The notes beneath the pieces are model-generated. The model worked only from the letters and a program-made list of their open reading frames with translations. It was not told the DNA's origin and did not search any database. Positions 19,061-27,944 of a stretch of DNA of 64,000 bases are shown in pieces; position 1 is the first letter of the stretch; every line of letters starts with the position of its first letter. Source of the DNA: Neobittarella massiliensis (ex Bilen et al. 2018) (GTDB lineage Bacteria; Bacillota; Clostridia; Oscillospirales; Ruminococcaceae); the NCBI RefSeq assembly GCF_900289145.1, contig NZ_OKQO01000004.1:266349-330348 (forward strand), in the 5' to 3' direction. The translations under genes were made by a program, and so were the position numbers.

Positions 19061-20107
19061 ATGTCGATAAAGAAAAAGCTGCTGGCACCGCTGGCGCTGG
19101 TACTGAGCTTGGTGATGGCCGGCTGTACCTTTGGCACCCATTTTGGCACCGTGGCCACGGTGGGCGACGTAAAGATCACCGACGGTATCTACCTGTATTA
19201 TCAGTACACCGCCTATGGCGAGGCGCTCAGCGCGGTAGAGGACTCGGAAAAGAGCCTGTTTAAGCAAAAAGTCGGTGATCAGACCGCTTCTGAGTACATT
19301 GTGGACCGCACCAAGACCCACTGCGCCTCCTACGCGGCAGTCGAGCAGCTGTTTGCAGAAAAGGGGCTGGAGCTCACCGACAGCGATCGCGATTACGTCG
19401 ATGCCGCTGTGGCCCAGAACTGGCCCTCAGGTCAAAAAGTGATGGAGAAAAACGGCGTGAGCGAAGCCACGTATAAGCTCATCGTAGAAAATGCCGTCAA
19501 GTCCACCAAGCTGTTTAATGCCCTGTACGGCGAGGGCGGTGAAAAGGCAGTGACCGACGAGGAACTGCTCACCTACACCAGAGAAAATTATATGCGCATC
19601 CGCTATTTTGAGATCCCAAAACTCGACAGCAACAGCGCCTCCATTAGTAAAGACGGCGTAAACCAGATGTTGGGGTACGCTCAGCAGGGCGTGACCGATG
19701 CCAATGGCGGCAAGGACTTTGCCCAGGTGGCCAGCGACGTGATGGCCCAGTGCCTGCCGGTAGGCGGCTACACCGTGAGCGAGGGGGCCGACTATATCGG
19801 CGCCACCTATGTCTCTTACAGCGAGGACGGCACCAACTTCCCGCTGGCGTACGTGAAAGCCATGAAAGACACGGCGGTGGGCAGCTACGGCTACTACGAA
19901 GGGGCCCAGTACATCTACGTATTTCAGCGGGTAGAGGTCGACAGCGACCCCGAGGCGTATGCCAGCTACAAGACCAGCCTGTTAGCGGCAATGAAGCAGC
20001 CCGAGTATGAGACGCTGGTACAGGAAAAACAGGACAGTCTGGAAGTAAAGATCAGCGAAGAGGCTCTGAAAAAGTACACCCCTAAAAAGGTGAAGTACGA
20101 GAAGTAG
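19061..20107 (+). CDS. SurA/PrsA-like foldase lipoprotein
   Basis: 348 aa lipoprotein: basic N-terminus, hydrophobic core and lipobox VMAGC. After the lipid-anchored Cys comes the SurA N-terminal-like segment ATVGDVKITDGIYLYY, then a long helical region resembling the chaperone part of PrsA/SurA. A clear parvulin domain is not obvious to me, so isomerase activity is uncertain. In Clostridia such foldases commonly follow mfd. It acts outside the membrane, helping secreted proteins fold. A perfect 15-bp terminator stem follows. Confidence 0.75.
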   Translation: MSIKKKLLAPLALVLSLVMAGCTFGTHFGTVATVGDVKITDGIYLYYQYTAYGEALSAVEDSEKSLFKQKVGDQTASEYIVDRTKTHCASYAAVEQLFAEKGLELTDSDRDYVDAAVAQNWPSGQKVMEKNGVSEATYKLIVENAVKSTKLFNALYGEGGEKAVTDEELLTYTRENYMRIRYFEIPKLDSNSASISKDGVNQMLGYAQQGVTDANGGKDFAQVASDVMAQCLPVGGYTVSEGADYIGATYVSYSEDGTNFPLAYVKAMKDTAVGSYGYYEGAQYIYVFQRVEVDSDPEAYASYKTSLLAAMKQPEYETLVQEKQDSLEVKISEEALKKYTPKKVKYEK

Positions 20108-20134
20108 CCTGCCATTGACAAAACTATACGGCGC

Positions 20135-20172
20135 AAAAGAAAAAACGGATGCACCGCTCCGTTTTTTCTTTT
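20135..20172 (+). terminator. Intrinsic terminator after the foldase lipoprotein gene
   Basis: Perfect 15-bp stem (AAAAGAAAAAACGGA and complement) with an 8-nt loop. Its position argues against starting the next gene upstream of it. Confidence 0.9.
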
Positions 20173-20237
20173 ACCCATTTGCCCATTTATTCGGTACACC
20201 GTGCTGGGCAGCGGGTATGATACCTTGGGAGGACACA

Positions 20238-21437
20238 TTGCAAAAAAAAAGCCATCGCCGCTACAGACACCTATTCGTAAGCCTGCTGGCCCTGCTGCTC
20301 TTGACAGCGCTGACCGGCTGTCAGCTGGGAGACAAAGTGGAGGGCCTGCTCGGGCCTGAGGCCGACCTCATCGTGGCGGGTGAGGATATCGACGCTAAAC
20401 TAGAGGCCAAATATGGCCGCACCCAACTCAGTGGTGACGAGCAGATCCTCTACGACGCACTGTATACCGCCGTCGCCTCGCGGCAGGACGAGGTGCGTAT
20501 AAAGGGCGATATCACTGCGGAAGAACTGGAACGGGTATACCGCTACTATTTTTCCGACTCGCCAGAGCACTTTTGGATCGAGGGGTATCGCTATGTGACC
20601 CGCACCGAGTCGGGGCGGGTAAAGAAAGTACTGCTGGATTACAGCGGTACCCGGGGCGAGATCGAGGCCCAGTCCTCGCAGCTACAGCAAAAACTGGAAG
20701 AGCTCGACAGTCAGATGCAGGGACAGCCGGGTGATTTTGAAAGAAGCGTGTTCGTCAGCGACTATCTGTCAGCCACACTGCAGTACGATACCGAACAGGC
20801 CGCTGGTGCCGATGCTTACACCGCCTACGGGGCGCTGGTGCAGGGGCAGGCGGTATGCCAGGGGTATGCCAAAGCCGCTCAATTGTTGTTTCAGCAGGCG
20901 GGCATGGAGTGCCTGTATGTGCGGGGCGAGAGCCGTGGTGAGCGCCACGGCTGGAATATCGTCAAGCTGGAGGGGGCGTACTATCATCTGGACCCGACTT
21001 GGAACGACATTCAGTTCGAGAGCTCTGAGCAGGAACAAGGGGTGCGCAATCACACTTATCAAAACATTACCACCGCCGATATTTTGCGCGACCACCAGAT
21101 CGACGACAGCGAGAACTATCCTCTGCCCGACTGCAGCGAGCAGGCGCTCAACTACTATGTGAAAAACGGGTTGCAGGCTGCTGATTTTGAGCAGATCGCC
21201 GACCGGGCCGCCGAGGTTGCGGCCCAAAACATCGCCGCCGGCGAGGATTACCTGGAGCTGCGTTTTGGCAGTAAAGAGCAGGCTTTGGAGCTGGTGGAGT
21301 CGCGCAACGCCATGGGTCGGCTGCTGGGTGATATCAACTACCGGCTAAACGACGTACAGCTGAGCTACGCTTACTCGTACTATCTCAACGAGGAGCAGTC
21401 CACGGTGCAGATCTACTTTCAGCGGGCCGAGAGTTGA
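20238..21437 (+). CDS. Transglutaminase-like lipoprotein
   Basis: 399 aa. The open frame begins at 20115, but that would run through a terminator. TTG at 20238 has GGGAGG upstream and gives a proper lipoprotein signal: QKKSHRRYR, a hydrophobic core, then LTGC. The middle region has the transglutaminase/protease-like triad: Cys in GQAVCQGYA, His in RHGWNIV, Asp in HLDPTWND. Such proteins are typically extracellular peptidases or crosslinkers in Firmicutes. The substrate is unknown. The Smr gene follows 25 bp later. Confidence 0.85.
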   Translation: MQKKSHRRYRHLFVSLLALLLLTALTGCQLGDKVEGLLGPEADLIVAGEDIDAKLEAKYGRTQLSGDEQILYDALYTAVASRQDEVRIKGDITAEELERVYRYYFSDSPEHFWIEGYRYVTRTESGRVKKVLLDYSGTRGEIEAQSSQLQQKLEELDSQMQGQPGDFERSVFVSDYLSATLQYDTEQAAGADAYTAYGALVQGQAVCQGYAKAAQLLFQQAGMECLYVRGESRGERHGWNIVKLEGAYYHLDPTWNDIQFESSEQEQGVRNHTYQNITTADILRDHQIDDSENYPLPDCSEQALNYYVKNGLQAADFEQIADRAAEVAAQNIAAGEDYLELRFGSKEQALELVESRNAMGRLLGDINYRLNDVQLSYAYSYYLNEEQSTVQIYFQRAES

Positions 21438-21462
21438 CTGCATACCAGAGGAGGGGCGGACA

Positions 21463-21807
21463 TTGGCAGTGGATACAGTAAATTTAGAAGAGGGCCGCCC
21501 CTTTGTAAAAGAGGCGCTGGAACACATGGAACGCGCACTGGAGCGCTCGAAGAAGAGCGGCTGTAAAGTGCTCAAATTTATCCACGGCTACGGCTCCAGC
21601 GGCAAAGGCGGCAAGATCAAAAAGGCAGTGCGCCAGCGGCTGGGCGAAAAGCTGGCCGATGGCGAGTTGCAGGCGGTGATCTACGGCGAAAACTTTACCC
21701 TGTTCGATGCCGATACCCAGCGCGCGTTGGCCAAATACTATTTTTTGGCCGGAGACAGCGATATGGGCCGTATGAATTTGGGCATTACTTTCGTGGTATT
21801 CAAATGA
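21463..21807 (+). CDS. Smr-domain protein
   Basis: 114 aa. The TTG start is supported by AGAGGAGGGG upstream. The Smr (MutS2 C-terminal) domain is recognised from VKEALEHMERAL, then KFIHGYGSSGKGGKIKKAV, where the HGxGxG loop is the family hallmark. Smr domains act as nicking endonucleases or RNA nucleases, and the target of standalone ones is unclear. The stop overlaps the next start (ATGA), so the two genes are translationally coupled. Confidence 0.85.
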   Translation: MAVDTVNLEEGRPFVKEALEHMERALERSKKSGCKVLKFIHGYGSSGKGGKIKKAVRQRLGEKLADGELQAVIYGENFTLFDADTQRALAKYYFLAGDSDMGRMNLGITFVVFK

Positions 21808-22451
21808 ACACCGCTGTGCCTCCTCAAAAAGACTTTGAGCCCGGTTCTGGCATAAGCGGTGGATGTGCGATCTTGGTGGCGGGTATACCGGCAGCGGGCA
21901 AGACCCGTTTTGCCTGCTGGCTAGGCAGTGCCTGGCAGCTGCCCTGCCTATCTAAAGATGGCGTAAAAGAGTTGCTCTTCGATCAGTTGGGCTTTGAGAG
22001 CAGGCGACAGAAAGTGGCGTTGGGCGCAGCAGCACAGGCAGTCTTGCTCGATTTTGCCGCGCGCCAGCTAGAAGCCCAAAACAGCTTTATTTTGGAGAAC
22101 AACTTTGAAGACAGCTCGATCCAGCCACTGACGCAGCTGCTGGATCGGTATGGTTGTCGGGCAGTGACGGTGCGTTTTGGCGGCGATATCGAGGTACTGT
22201 ACCATCGCTTTATTGCCCGCGACAAGTCACCACAGCGCCACCGCGGCCATGTGGTGAATGCCGTCTACCCCGAAGTAGGACCCCCGCCGCCCTATGTGCC
22301 TATGGGATTAGCAGCCTTTACCGCTGGTGTACAGACCCGCGGCTTTGACCGCTTTGCCGTACGGGGGCCAGTGATCCCGGTCGACTGCACCGATTTTGCT
22401 CAGGTGGATTATAAAGAGATCGCCCGGAAAATAAAAGAGGTATTAGGGTAG
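21804..22451 (+). CDS. P-loop kinase (AAA_33-like)
   Basis: 215 aa. Walker A is at VAGIPAAGKTRFA (about 28-40), followed by CLSKDGVKELLFD, the pattern of zeta-toxin/chloramphenicol-phosphotransferase-like small-molecule kinases. LENNFEDSS and RFIARDKSPQRHRGH are plausible substrate and lid elements. It overlaps the Smr gene by 4 bp. The phosphorylated substrate cannot be told from sequence. Confidence 0.75.
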   Translation: MNTAVPPQKDFEPGSGISGGCAILVAGIPAAGKTRFACWLGSAWQLPCLSKDGVKELLFDQLGFESRRQKVALGAAAQAVLLDFAARQLEAQNSFILENNFEDSSIQPLTQLLDRYGCRAVTVRFGGDIEVLYHRFIARDKSPQRHRGHVVNAVYPEVGPPPPYVPMGLAAFTAGVQTRGFDRFAVRGPVIPVDCTDFAQVDYKEIARKIKEVLG

Positions 22452-22498
22452 CTGCCGGCGCAGATAGAAAGCGCCGGTCGCCACCGAAAATGACTCGT

Positions 22499-22542
22499 AA
22501 AAGCCCCCGGCACAGCTTACTTTGCCTGTGCCGGGGGCTTTT
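22499..22542. terminator. Bidirectional terminator between convergent genes
   Basis: Perfect 17-bp stem (AAAAGCCCCCGGCACAG and complement) around a 10-nt loop, with A and T runs. It serves the kinase gene and the LCP-like gene. Confidence 0.9.
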
Positions 22543-22585
22543 ATTGAGGTGAGAGATACGGAGTTAGAGCAGATCTGCTCAACTG

Positions 22586-23488
22586 TTAGTCGGGTGACGA
22601 CACAGTAGGTGTCTCTTTTTGGAGGCCCACTCCAAAGTAGTCCCGCAGTACGCTGCCGTGCAGGTCGGGCTGATAGTCGCCATTTTCGTCGCAGTAGATC
22701 TGTGGTGTGGTCACTGTGCTGGAGCCGGTAACCAACACCTCGCGCAGAGCGGCCTGTAGATCGGGGATATCGATGGAGGCGATATCGGTCTCGATATTGT
22801 CGGCTACCCCGGTAAAGGTATCGGCCAAACGCTCGACTTCGTCGCGGTTAAAATAGTGTTCGATATAGGCCTTGATGAGCTGTAGGCGCAGGGTATCTTT
22901 TTCCTGCCCCTGCAGATCGCAGTAAGAGAGATACCCCAGGCAGCGGCTGCCGTCGAGCCGCTGCCGCCCGTAGAGCAGTTTGAACTGCAGCAGACCGCTC
23001 TGCTCACTGTAGTGGTAGATGTTTTCGTGTACGTCAAAGTCTACCGGTCCAAAACTGTCGGCCAGAGCGATCAGCGAGGCATCGGTCAGATCAACATAGT
23101 AGTCGGTCTTTAGACCGGTGAGCTGCTGCAGACTCTCGATAAACTGGCCCACCCCATTATAGGCATATGCCTGGCGCAGGTCGCCGGTGCGGGTACCGAA
23201 CTGTACCTTCCACGACAGGGGAATATTGGTCACCAGCAACTGCCCCTGTGCGGGGGAGATGCGCACCAGCTGGCAGCTCTGGGGCAATCCCCGCCGGTCG
23301 GTGCGGTGCAAAAACAGGATATTTACATCGTCGGCAGTATCGGTGTCAGCCGCTGCCTGCTGGGCGTCAGATGCTGCCGGCTTTTCCTGTTTGGGCATAA
23401 ACAGCAACCACGACAGTCCAAATACCAGCCCAATAGCGGCCAGGCTTAGGAAGAAACTCTTCCAAAAGGTCTTTTGTTCCGGGCGCAT
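22586..23488 (-). CDS. Degenerate LytR-CpsA-Psr (LCP) family protein
   Basis: 300 aa. A short cytoplasmic N-terminus and one membrane helix (FFLSLAAIGLVFGLSWLLF) precede an extracellular domain. The domain follows LCP order: QLVRISPAQGQLLVTNIP, AYAYNGVGQFIESLQQLTGL, TDYYVDLTDASLIALADSFGPV, QRLDGSRCLGYLSY. Active LCP enzymes attach wall polymers to peptidoglycan. Here the usual PRDT arginine segment reads PLSW, and the YxRxR segment reads YLSYC, so key arginines are missing. GGGGAGG supports the ATG. It may bind polyprenyl phosphate without catalysis. Confidence 0.7.
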   Translation of the reverse strand: MRPEQKTFWKSFFLSLAAIGLVFGLSWLLFMPKQEKPAASDAQQAAADTDTADDVNILFLHRTDRRGLPQSCQLVRISPAQGQLLVTNIPLSWKVQFGTRTGDLRQAYAYNGVGQFIESLQQLTGLKTDYYVDLTDASLIALADSFGPVDFDVHENIYHYSEQSGLLQFKLLYGRQRLDGSRCLGYLSYCDLQGQEKDTLRLQLIKAYIEHYFNRDEVERLADTFTGVADNIETDIASIDIPDLQAALREVLVTGSSTVTTPQIYCDENGDYQPDLHGSVLRDYFGVGLQKETPTVSSPD

Positions 23489-23700
23489 GGGCGCACCTCC
23501 CCTCGTCCGGTAGTATGGGACAAAATGGGCCGTATCATGCGGGCAAACAAAAGTAGAGACAGCGGCTGGCGCCTACTGGTCGGGGGCGCCGGCCCGGTGA
23601 GAGCGCCATCCTATCAGCACTCGGCGACATAGGGGATCGCTGGGGTGATAGTATTTTGTCACTTTGTGGCGCTCATGGTCAAAATGGGGCTGCTGACAGC
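23489..23700. other. Intergenic region upstream of the LCP-like gene
   Basis: GC-rich and divergent. I see no convincing promoter for the LCP gene and no reading frame. Confidence 0.4.
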
Positions 23701-23729
23701 TGGACAAGCTGGCCCCGGTATGGTATATT
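23701..23729 (+). promoter_or_regulatory. Promoter of the lysine-riboswitch transcript
   Basis: TGGACA (23701-23706), 17-bp spacer, TATATT (23724-23729), with TGG as extended -10. Transcription would start just before the riboswitch. Confidence 0.75.
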
Positions 23730-23732
23730 TGT

Positions 23733-23890
23733 ACCAGAAAAGTTGGTAGAGGCGCAGTGCGGATGAGTACCGCGGCACAGGGGGCACCCGGTGACGCCGC
23801 GGAAAAGGCCAAATTGCCGAAACTGGCTGCCGGGCGCGGCAGATCAGTTGGGCGCAGGGAAAACATCTCTGTGACTCCTGTTTTTTAACA
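23733..23890 (+). promoter_or_regulatory. Lysine riboswitch (L-box)
   Basis: The order of conserved segments matches the L-box: GTAGAGGCGC (23746-23755), AGTA in the P2 internal loop (about 23766), GGTGA (about 23790), GGAAAAGGC, TTGCCGAAAC (about 23814-23823). A P4 hairpin CTGgCTGCCG/CGGCAGaTCAG and a P5 hairpin CGCAGGGA/TCTCTGTG follow. The P1 pairing is weak (ACCAGAAAAGTTGG with CCTGTTTTTT). With the terminator at 23936 it should switch off the permease operon when lysine is abundant. Confidence 0.85.
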
Positions 23891-23935
23891 GAGGCGCTAT
23901 CGGTGAAAACGGCTATATGCCCGCAGGGCCTATGG

Positions 23936-23966
23936 AAAAGTTGCATCGGTGGGGTGCAGCTTTTTT
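23936..23966 (+). terminator. Riboswitch-controlled terminator
   Basis: Twelve-pair stem AAAAGTTGCATC with GGTGCAGCTTTT (two G-T pairs), 5-nt loop, T tract. It lies between the lysine riboswitch and the permease start, the usual place for an attenuator. Confidence 0.8.
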
Positions 23967-24023
23967 ATTTTGCCGTGTAGGCAAAAAGAGGAGTAGCGGC
24001 GCGCATCCGCGCCGGGAGAAAGG

Positions 24024-25451
24024 ATGTTTTTTCTTATGGCAAACACACAGGATACCCACTTAAAGGAACTGCAGTCTGAAAAGACCGAGTTCAAGCGCGA
24101 AGTGGGGCTGTTCGGCGGCGTATCGGTGCTGGGCGGTATCATGATCGGCTCGGGTATCTTCTACCTGGGCAGCTACGTGCTGATGCGCGCGGGCATGAGT
24201 CAGGGTCTGGCTCTGATCGTGTGGGTGATCGGCGGCCTGGTGATCCTGGCCTCGGGCATCTGCTACGCCGAGCTGGGGGCTATGATGCCCAAAGCCGGCG
24301 GCGGCTATGTGTACCTGCGCGAGGCATACGGTGAGCGCACCGCTTTTATGAGCGGTTTTTCAAACTTCATATTGGGCTCTTCGGGCTCGATCGCCGGGCT
24401 GGCCATTGCCTTTCCCGAGGCCATATCCAGCCTGGTGCCCATCAGTGCGCTGGGCTGTAAGGTCATCGCCATCGGTATGATCCTCTTGCTCACGGTGATC
24501 AATGTGTTCGGTATCAAGATGGGCAGCATTATCCAGAATATCTTTATGGTGCTCAAGCTGCTGCCCATTGCGGCCATCATTCTCTGCGGTCTGTTTATGG
24601 GCAAGCAGACCCCCAATTTAAGCCCCATGCCCGCTTCTAATCCCAGCGTATTCCAGCTCTGCGGCATGATCGCCTTTGGTGTAGTGGCTACACTGTGGGC
24701 CTACGAGGGCTGGACCAACCTGAACACCATCAGCGAGGAGATCAAAAATCCCCGCCGCAATCTGCCGCTGGCTATCATCATCTCCATCTGCGGCGTCATG
24801 GTGGTCTACGTACTGTTTAACCTGGCTATCTACCGCACCGTCCCCTACGCCACCATCGAGACGATGCTGGCCAACGGCGACTTTTTTCTGGGCACCCAGG
24901 CCGCCAAAGAGCTGTTTGGCAATCTGGGCATGATCGTGGTGGGCTCAGCTATGGTGGTGGCCATCTTCAGTGCCCTCAACGGCTGTGTGATGGTGTTCCC
25001 CCGCTCCTACTACGCTATGGCCAAAGACGGCGCTTTCTTTAAGAGCGTGGGCAAGCTGCACCCCAAGTACAAAACGCCGGTCAACGCCCAGATCGCCTCG
25101 GCCATCGTGTCTATTGCTCTGGTGATGGCCCGCGACCTCAATCAGCTGACCAGCCTGGTGGCTTTCAGCGGCATGCTGTTTAACACGCTCATCTTCTATG
25201 CAGTCATTCGGCTGCGCAAAAAATACCCCCATATGGAGCGGCCGTACAAGGTGTGGGGCTATCCGGTGCTGGTGATCGTCACCATCCTCATCACCATTGG
25301 CCTGCTTATCAACACCCTGATCGAGGACCCGGTCACTTCCCTGATTGGTCTGGCAGTGCCGGCAGCCGGCCTTGTCATCTACGAACTGGTATTTAAAAAG
25401 AGCCGCCAGGCAGTGCTGGCTGCTCAAAATGCCGAGAAGGAGGATAACTAA
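24024..25451 (+). CDS. APC-family amino-acid permease
   Basis: 475 aa with about 12 membrane helices. The N-terminal GGIMIGSGIFYLGSYV is the APC helix-1 signature. CYAELGAMMPKAGGGYVYLREAYGE and a WAYEGWTNLN segment match the L-type (LAT/SteT) branch, which usually exchanges neutral amino acids. An alternative ATG lies at 24036; both have plausible spacing from GGGAGAAAGG. The lysine riboswitch upstream suggests lysine or a lysine-related compound, which would be unusual for this branch. The amidohydrolase start is 2 bp after its stop, so the two form an operon. Confidence 0.9.
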   Translation: MFFLMANTQDTHLKELQSEKTEFKREVGLFGGVSVLGGIMIGSGIFYLGSYVLMRAGMSQGLALIVWVIGGLVILASGICYAELGAMMPKAGGGYVYLREAYGERTAFMSGFSNFILGSSGSIAGLAIAFPEAISSLVPISALGCKVIAIGMILLLTVINVFGIKMGSIIQNIFMVLKLLPIAAIILCGLFMGKQTPNLSPMPASNPSVFQLCGMIAFGVVATLWAYEGWTNLNTISEEIKNPRRNLPLAIIISICGVMVVYVLFNLAIYRTVPYATIETMLANGDFFLGTQAAKELFGNLGMIVVGSAMVVAIFSALNGCVMVFPRSYYAMAKDGAFFKSVGKLHPKYKTPVNAQIASAIVSIALVMARDLNQLTSLVAFSGMLFNTLIFYAVIRLRKKYPHMERPYKVWGYPVLVIVTILITIGLLINTLIEDPVTSLIGLAVPAAGLVIYELVFKKSRQAVLAAQNAEKEDN

Positions 25452-25452
25452 C

Positions 25453-27066
25453 ATGGGCAGACTCATCACCAACGCCAAAGTATATGTAGAGCGCGAAAAA
25501 TTTGCACAGGCGGTGTATATGGAGGACGGTGTCATCAAGGCAGTGGGCACCAACGAAGAGGTGCTGGCCGTAGCCCCGGCCGGTACGCCCCAATACGACG
25601 CCGGCGGCCGCACCGTGGTGCCCGGTTTTAACGACAGCCACATGCATCTGTACTTTGTGGGCGAGAACTTAGAATCTATCGATCTGCACGGCGTCACCTC
25701 GATGGCCGAGGCCAAGCAGATCGCGCGCGACTTTATCGCCCGCACCAAGCCCGCGCCCGGCACTGTGCTGCACGGAACCGGCTGGAACCAGGATTACTTT
25801 ACCGATGAGCCCCGCATGATGGACCGGCACGACCTGGATGAGATCACTACGGAATATCCCCTCATTTTAGAGCGGGCCTGTGGTCATGCCCTCACGGCCA
25901 ACTCGCTGGCCATCCAACTGGCCGGGGTCACCAAAGATACCCCGCAGCCCGAAGGGGCCCAGTTCGATGTGGATGAAAACGGCGAGCCCAACGGCATCTT
26001 TCGTGAGACAGCGGCCAATTTGGTGATGTGCCTGCGCCGCGACCCCACGGTAGAGGAGATCGAGCACACCCTGCACACCGCTATGGAGCATGCCGCCGAG
26101 TGGGGCATCACCTCGGTGCAGACCATGGATGTGCGGCCCGGTGCCTATAGAGATATGCTGCAGGCCTATCACAACATCCAGTCGACCCACCCCACATTGC
26201 GGGTCTATCACCAGTGTAATTTTATGGCCCCCGACGAGTACCGGGAGTTTTTAGAGCAGGGCTATATTACCGGCAGCGGCGACGCCTTTAATAAGATCGG
26301 GCCGCTGAAGCTGTTTGTAGATGGCTCGCTGGGCGCCCGCACTGCGCTGATGCGCGCACCGTACGCCGATGACCCGTCGACTACCGGTATCCAAACGCTC
26401 ACCCAGCAACAGACCGACGAGCTGGTTCAGATAGCCGATGCCGCCGGCTGTCAGGTGGCGGTGCATGCGATCGGCGATGCAGCCATCGAGCAGGTGCTTA
26501 ACAGTTACGATACGGTCTGCGGGGATGGGGAGAACCCCCATCGGCACGGCATCGTCCACTGCCAGATCACCGATCGGGCGCTGGTAGAGCGCTTTACCCA
26601 AAACGATATTTTGGCTTATATCCAACCCATCTTTTTACACTACGACATGACGGTGTTAGAGAGCCGGGCGGGCAAAGAATTGGCCGCGACCAGCTATGCT
26701 TTTGCCACCATGAACCGGTTGGGCATCCACAACAGTTTCGGTACCGATTCGCCGGTGGAAGACCTGAATACCATGCACAACATCTACTGTGCAGTGACCA
26801 GAAAAAATCTGGCCGGCACCCCGAGCGGCGGTTTTTATCCCGATGAGTGTGTAGACGTGTACGATGCGGTGGATGCCTACACGGCAGCCAGCGCTTACGC
26901 CAGTTTCGAAGAGGATGTGAAGGGCCGCATCAGGCCCGGGTACTATGCCGATCTGGCAGTGCTCAGCGAGGATATCTTCACCATCGACCCCGAGCGCATC
27001 AAAGATGTAAAAGTCGACGCCACGATATTGGCCGGTGAGTTCGTCTATCAGCGAAAAGATGTCTGA
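25453..27066 (+). CDS. YtcJ-like metal-dependent amidohydrolase
   Basis: 537 aa. AGGAGG in the end of the permease gene sets the ATG at 25453; the frame is open 36 codons further upstream. Features of amidohydrolase family 3: an N-terminal beta-sandwich (GRTVVPGFNDSHMHL with metal-binding HxH), KLFVDGSLGARTA, VHAIGDAA, VHCQITD, and FGTDSPVED with the catalytic Asp. Family members hydrolyse amide or N-acyl bonds of diverse small molecules. Cotranscription with a lysine-riboswitch permease suggests an N-acyl amino acid or a cyclic amide as substrate; this is inference. Confidence 0.88.
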   Translation: MGRLITNAKVYVEREKFAQAVYMEDGVIKAVGTNEEVLAVAPAGTPQYDAGGRTVVPGFNDSHMHLYFVGENLESIDLHGVTSMAEAKQIARDFIARTKPAPGTVLHGTGWNQDYFTDEPRMMDRHDLDEITTEYPLILERACGHALTANSLAIQLAGVTKDTPQPEGAQFDVDENGEPNGIFRETAANLVMCLRRDPTVEEIEHTLHTAMEHAAEWGITSVQTMDVRPGAYRDMLQAYHNIQSTHPTLRVYHQCNFMAPDEYREFLEQGYITGSGDAFNKIGPLKLFVDGSLGARTALMRAPYADDPSTTGIQTLTQQQTDELVQIADAAGCQVAVHAIGDAAIEQVLNSYDTVCGDGENPHRHGIVHCQITDRALVERFTQNDILAYIQPIFLHYDMTVLESRAGKELAATSYAFATMNRLGIHNSFGTDSPVEDLNTMHNIYCAVTRKNLAGTPSGGFYPDECVDVYDAVDAYTAASAYASFEEDVKGRIRPGYYADLAVLSEDIFTIDPERIKDVKVDATILAGEFVYQRKDV

Positions 27067-27072
27067 TCGGCT

Positions 27073-27130
27073 CTATAAATAGAAAGAGGGACGGGACCTA
27101 TGGCGGTCCCGCCCCTCTTTCTATTTATAG
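27073..27130. terminator. Long bidirectional terminator
   Basis: 26-nt arms (27073-27098, 27105-27130) with a single mismatch and a 6-nt loop, AT-rich at the base. It separates the convergent amidohydrolase and PAP2-like genes. Confidence 0.9.
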
Positions 27131-27140
27131 TCTATTCTAT

Positions 27141-27719
27141 CTACAGCAGCGGCGATAGCAGGTGGATGAGAAGTAGCGCTGCCAGCGGTACTGCTGTACC
27201 ACCGGCCAGTTGGGCCGATGTATGCCGCCCGGTGTGCAGACTGGCCCACCACACCAAAACCAAGAGCACCGCCCCCGGAAGCAGCGCCGGCACTCCAAAG
27301 TAGCAGAGCAGTGCCACGGGCCCAGCGGCACCACAGGCATGGCCGCTGGCCTTTTTACCGATGAGCTTGTTGACCGCCAGTAATAGTAACCCAGAGAGCA
27401 GATACTCAGTATACACGATCCACATAGCCCGGGTACCGCGCAGCAGTGCGTTGCCCGCACACCCCAGCAGATAGCCGATAACGGCGAACACCATAGCTAA
27501 GCTGCGCTGACCCTCCCGTCCGCGGTCGCGAAAACCGGGAATATATCGCTGCAGGGGGTAGGCCAGCAGCGGCAGCACCGTCAAGCACAAAAGCCCCCAC
27601 TGCAGTGGAGGGGCTCCTCCTATCAGCTCGGGCCGGCAGCAATACAAAACGCCCAGCATACAGCCGGCCAAAATAGGGGCTGCAGTAGCGACGCGTATCC
27701 ATCGAGAAAGTTTGTCCAC
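27141..27719 (-). CDS. PAP2-like membrane protein, possibly degenerate
   Basis: 192 aa with five or six hydrophobic segments. The GTG start has AGGAGGT upstream. The C-terminal half has KLIGKKASGHACG then SLHTGRHTSAQLAGG, the spacing of the PAP2 phosphatase SGH and SRxxxxxHxxxD motifs. However, the last Asp is Gln and the first Arg-Pro motif is not evident. PAP2 enzymes dephosphorylate undecaprenyl pyrophosphate and related lipids. Catalysis is uncertain here. Confidence 0.6.
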   Translation of the reverse strand: MDKLSRWIRVATAAPILAGCMLGVLYCCRPELIGGAPPLQWGLLCLTVLPLLAYPLQRYIPGFRDRGREGQRSLAMVFAVIGYLLGCAGNALLRGTRAMWIVYTEYLLSGLLLLAVNKLIGKKASGHACGAAGPVALLCYFGVPALLPGAVLLVLVWWASLHTGRHTSAQLAGGTAVPLAALLLIHLLSPLL

Positions 27720-27869
27720 AGCACTTTACCTCCTGCTCTGGTATAGGGCGGTCATATTCAGTAAGGGCCCGCTCTCTATAAATACCAGTATACACCAATT
27801 TGCCCACAGACAACAAAAAAGCGTTTTCCTGGGCCTTATCTGCAAGTCAAGATAAGAAGATAGATAAAC

Positions 27870-27906
27870 AAAAAAAGAGAGGCAAACGCCATCAGCGCTC
27901 GTCTCT
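27870..27906 (-). terminator. Intrinsic terminator of the trpB2 gene
   Basis: On the minus strand a 12-position stem (AGAG...GCGC with GGCG...CTCT, one mismatch, two G-T pairs) precedes TTTTTTT, about 40 bp after the stop. Confidence 0.7.
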
Positions 27907-27944
27907 CAGCAGTGTGAAAATAAAGAGAAGGAAAAAGGGGAGGT

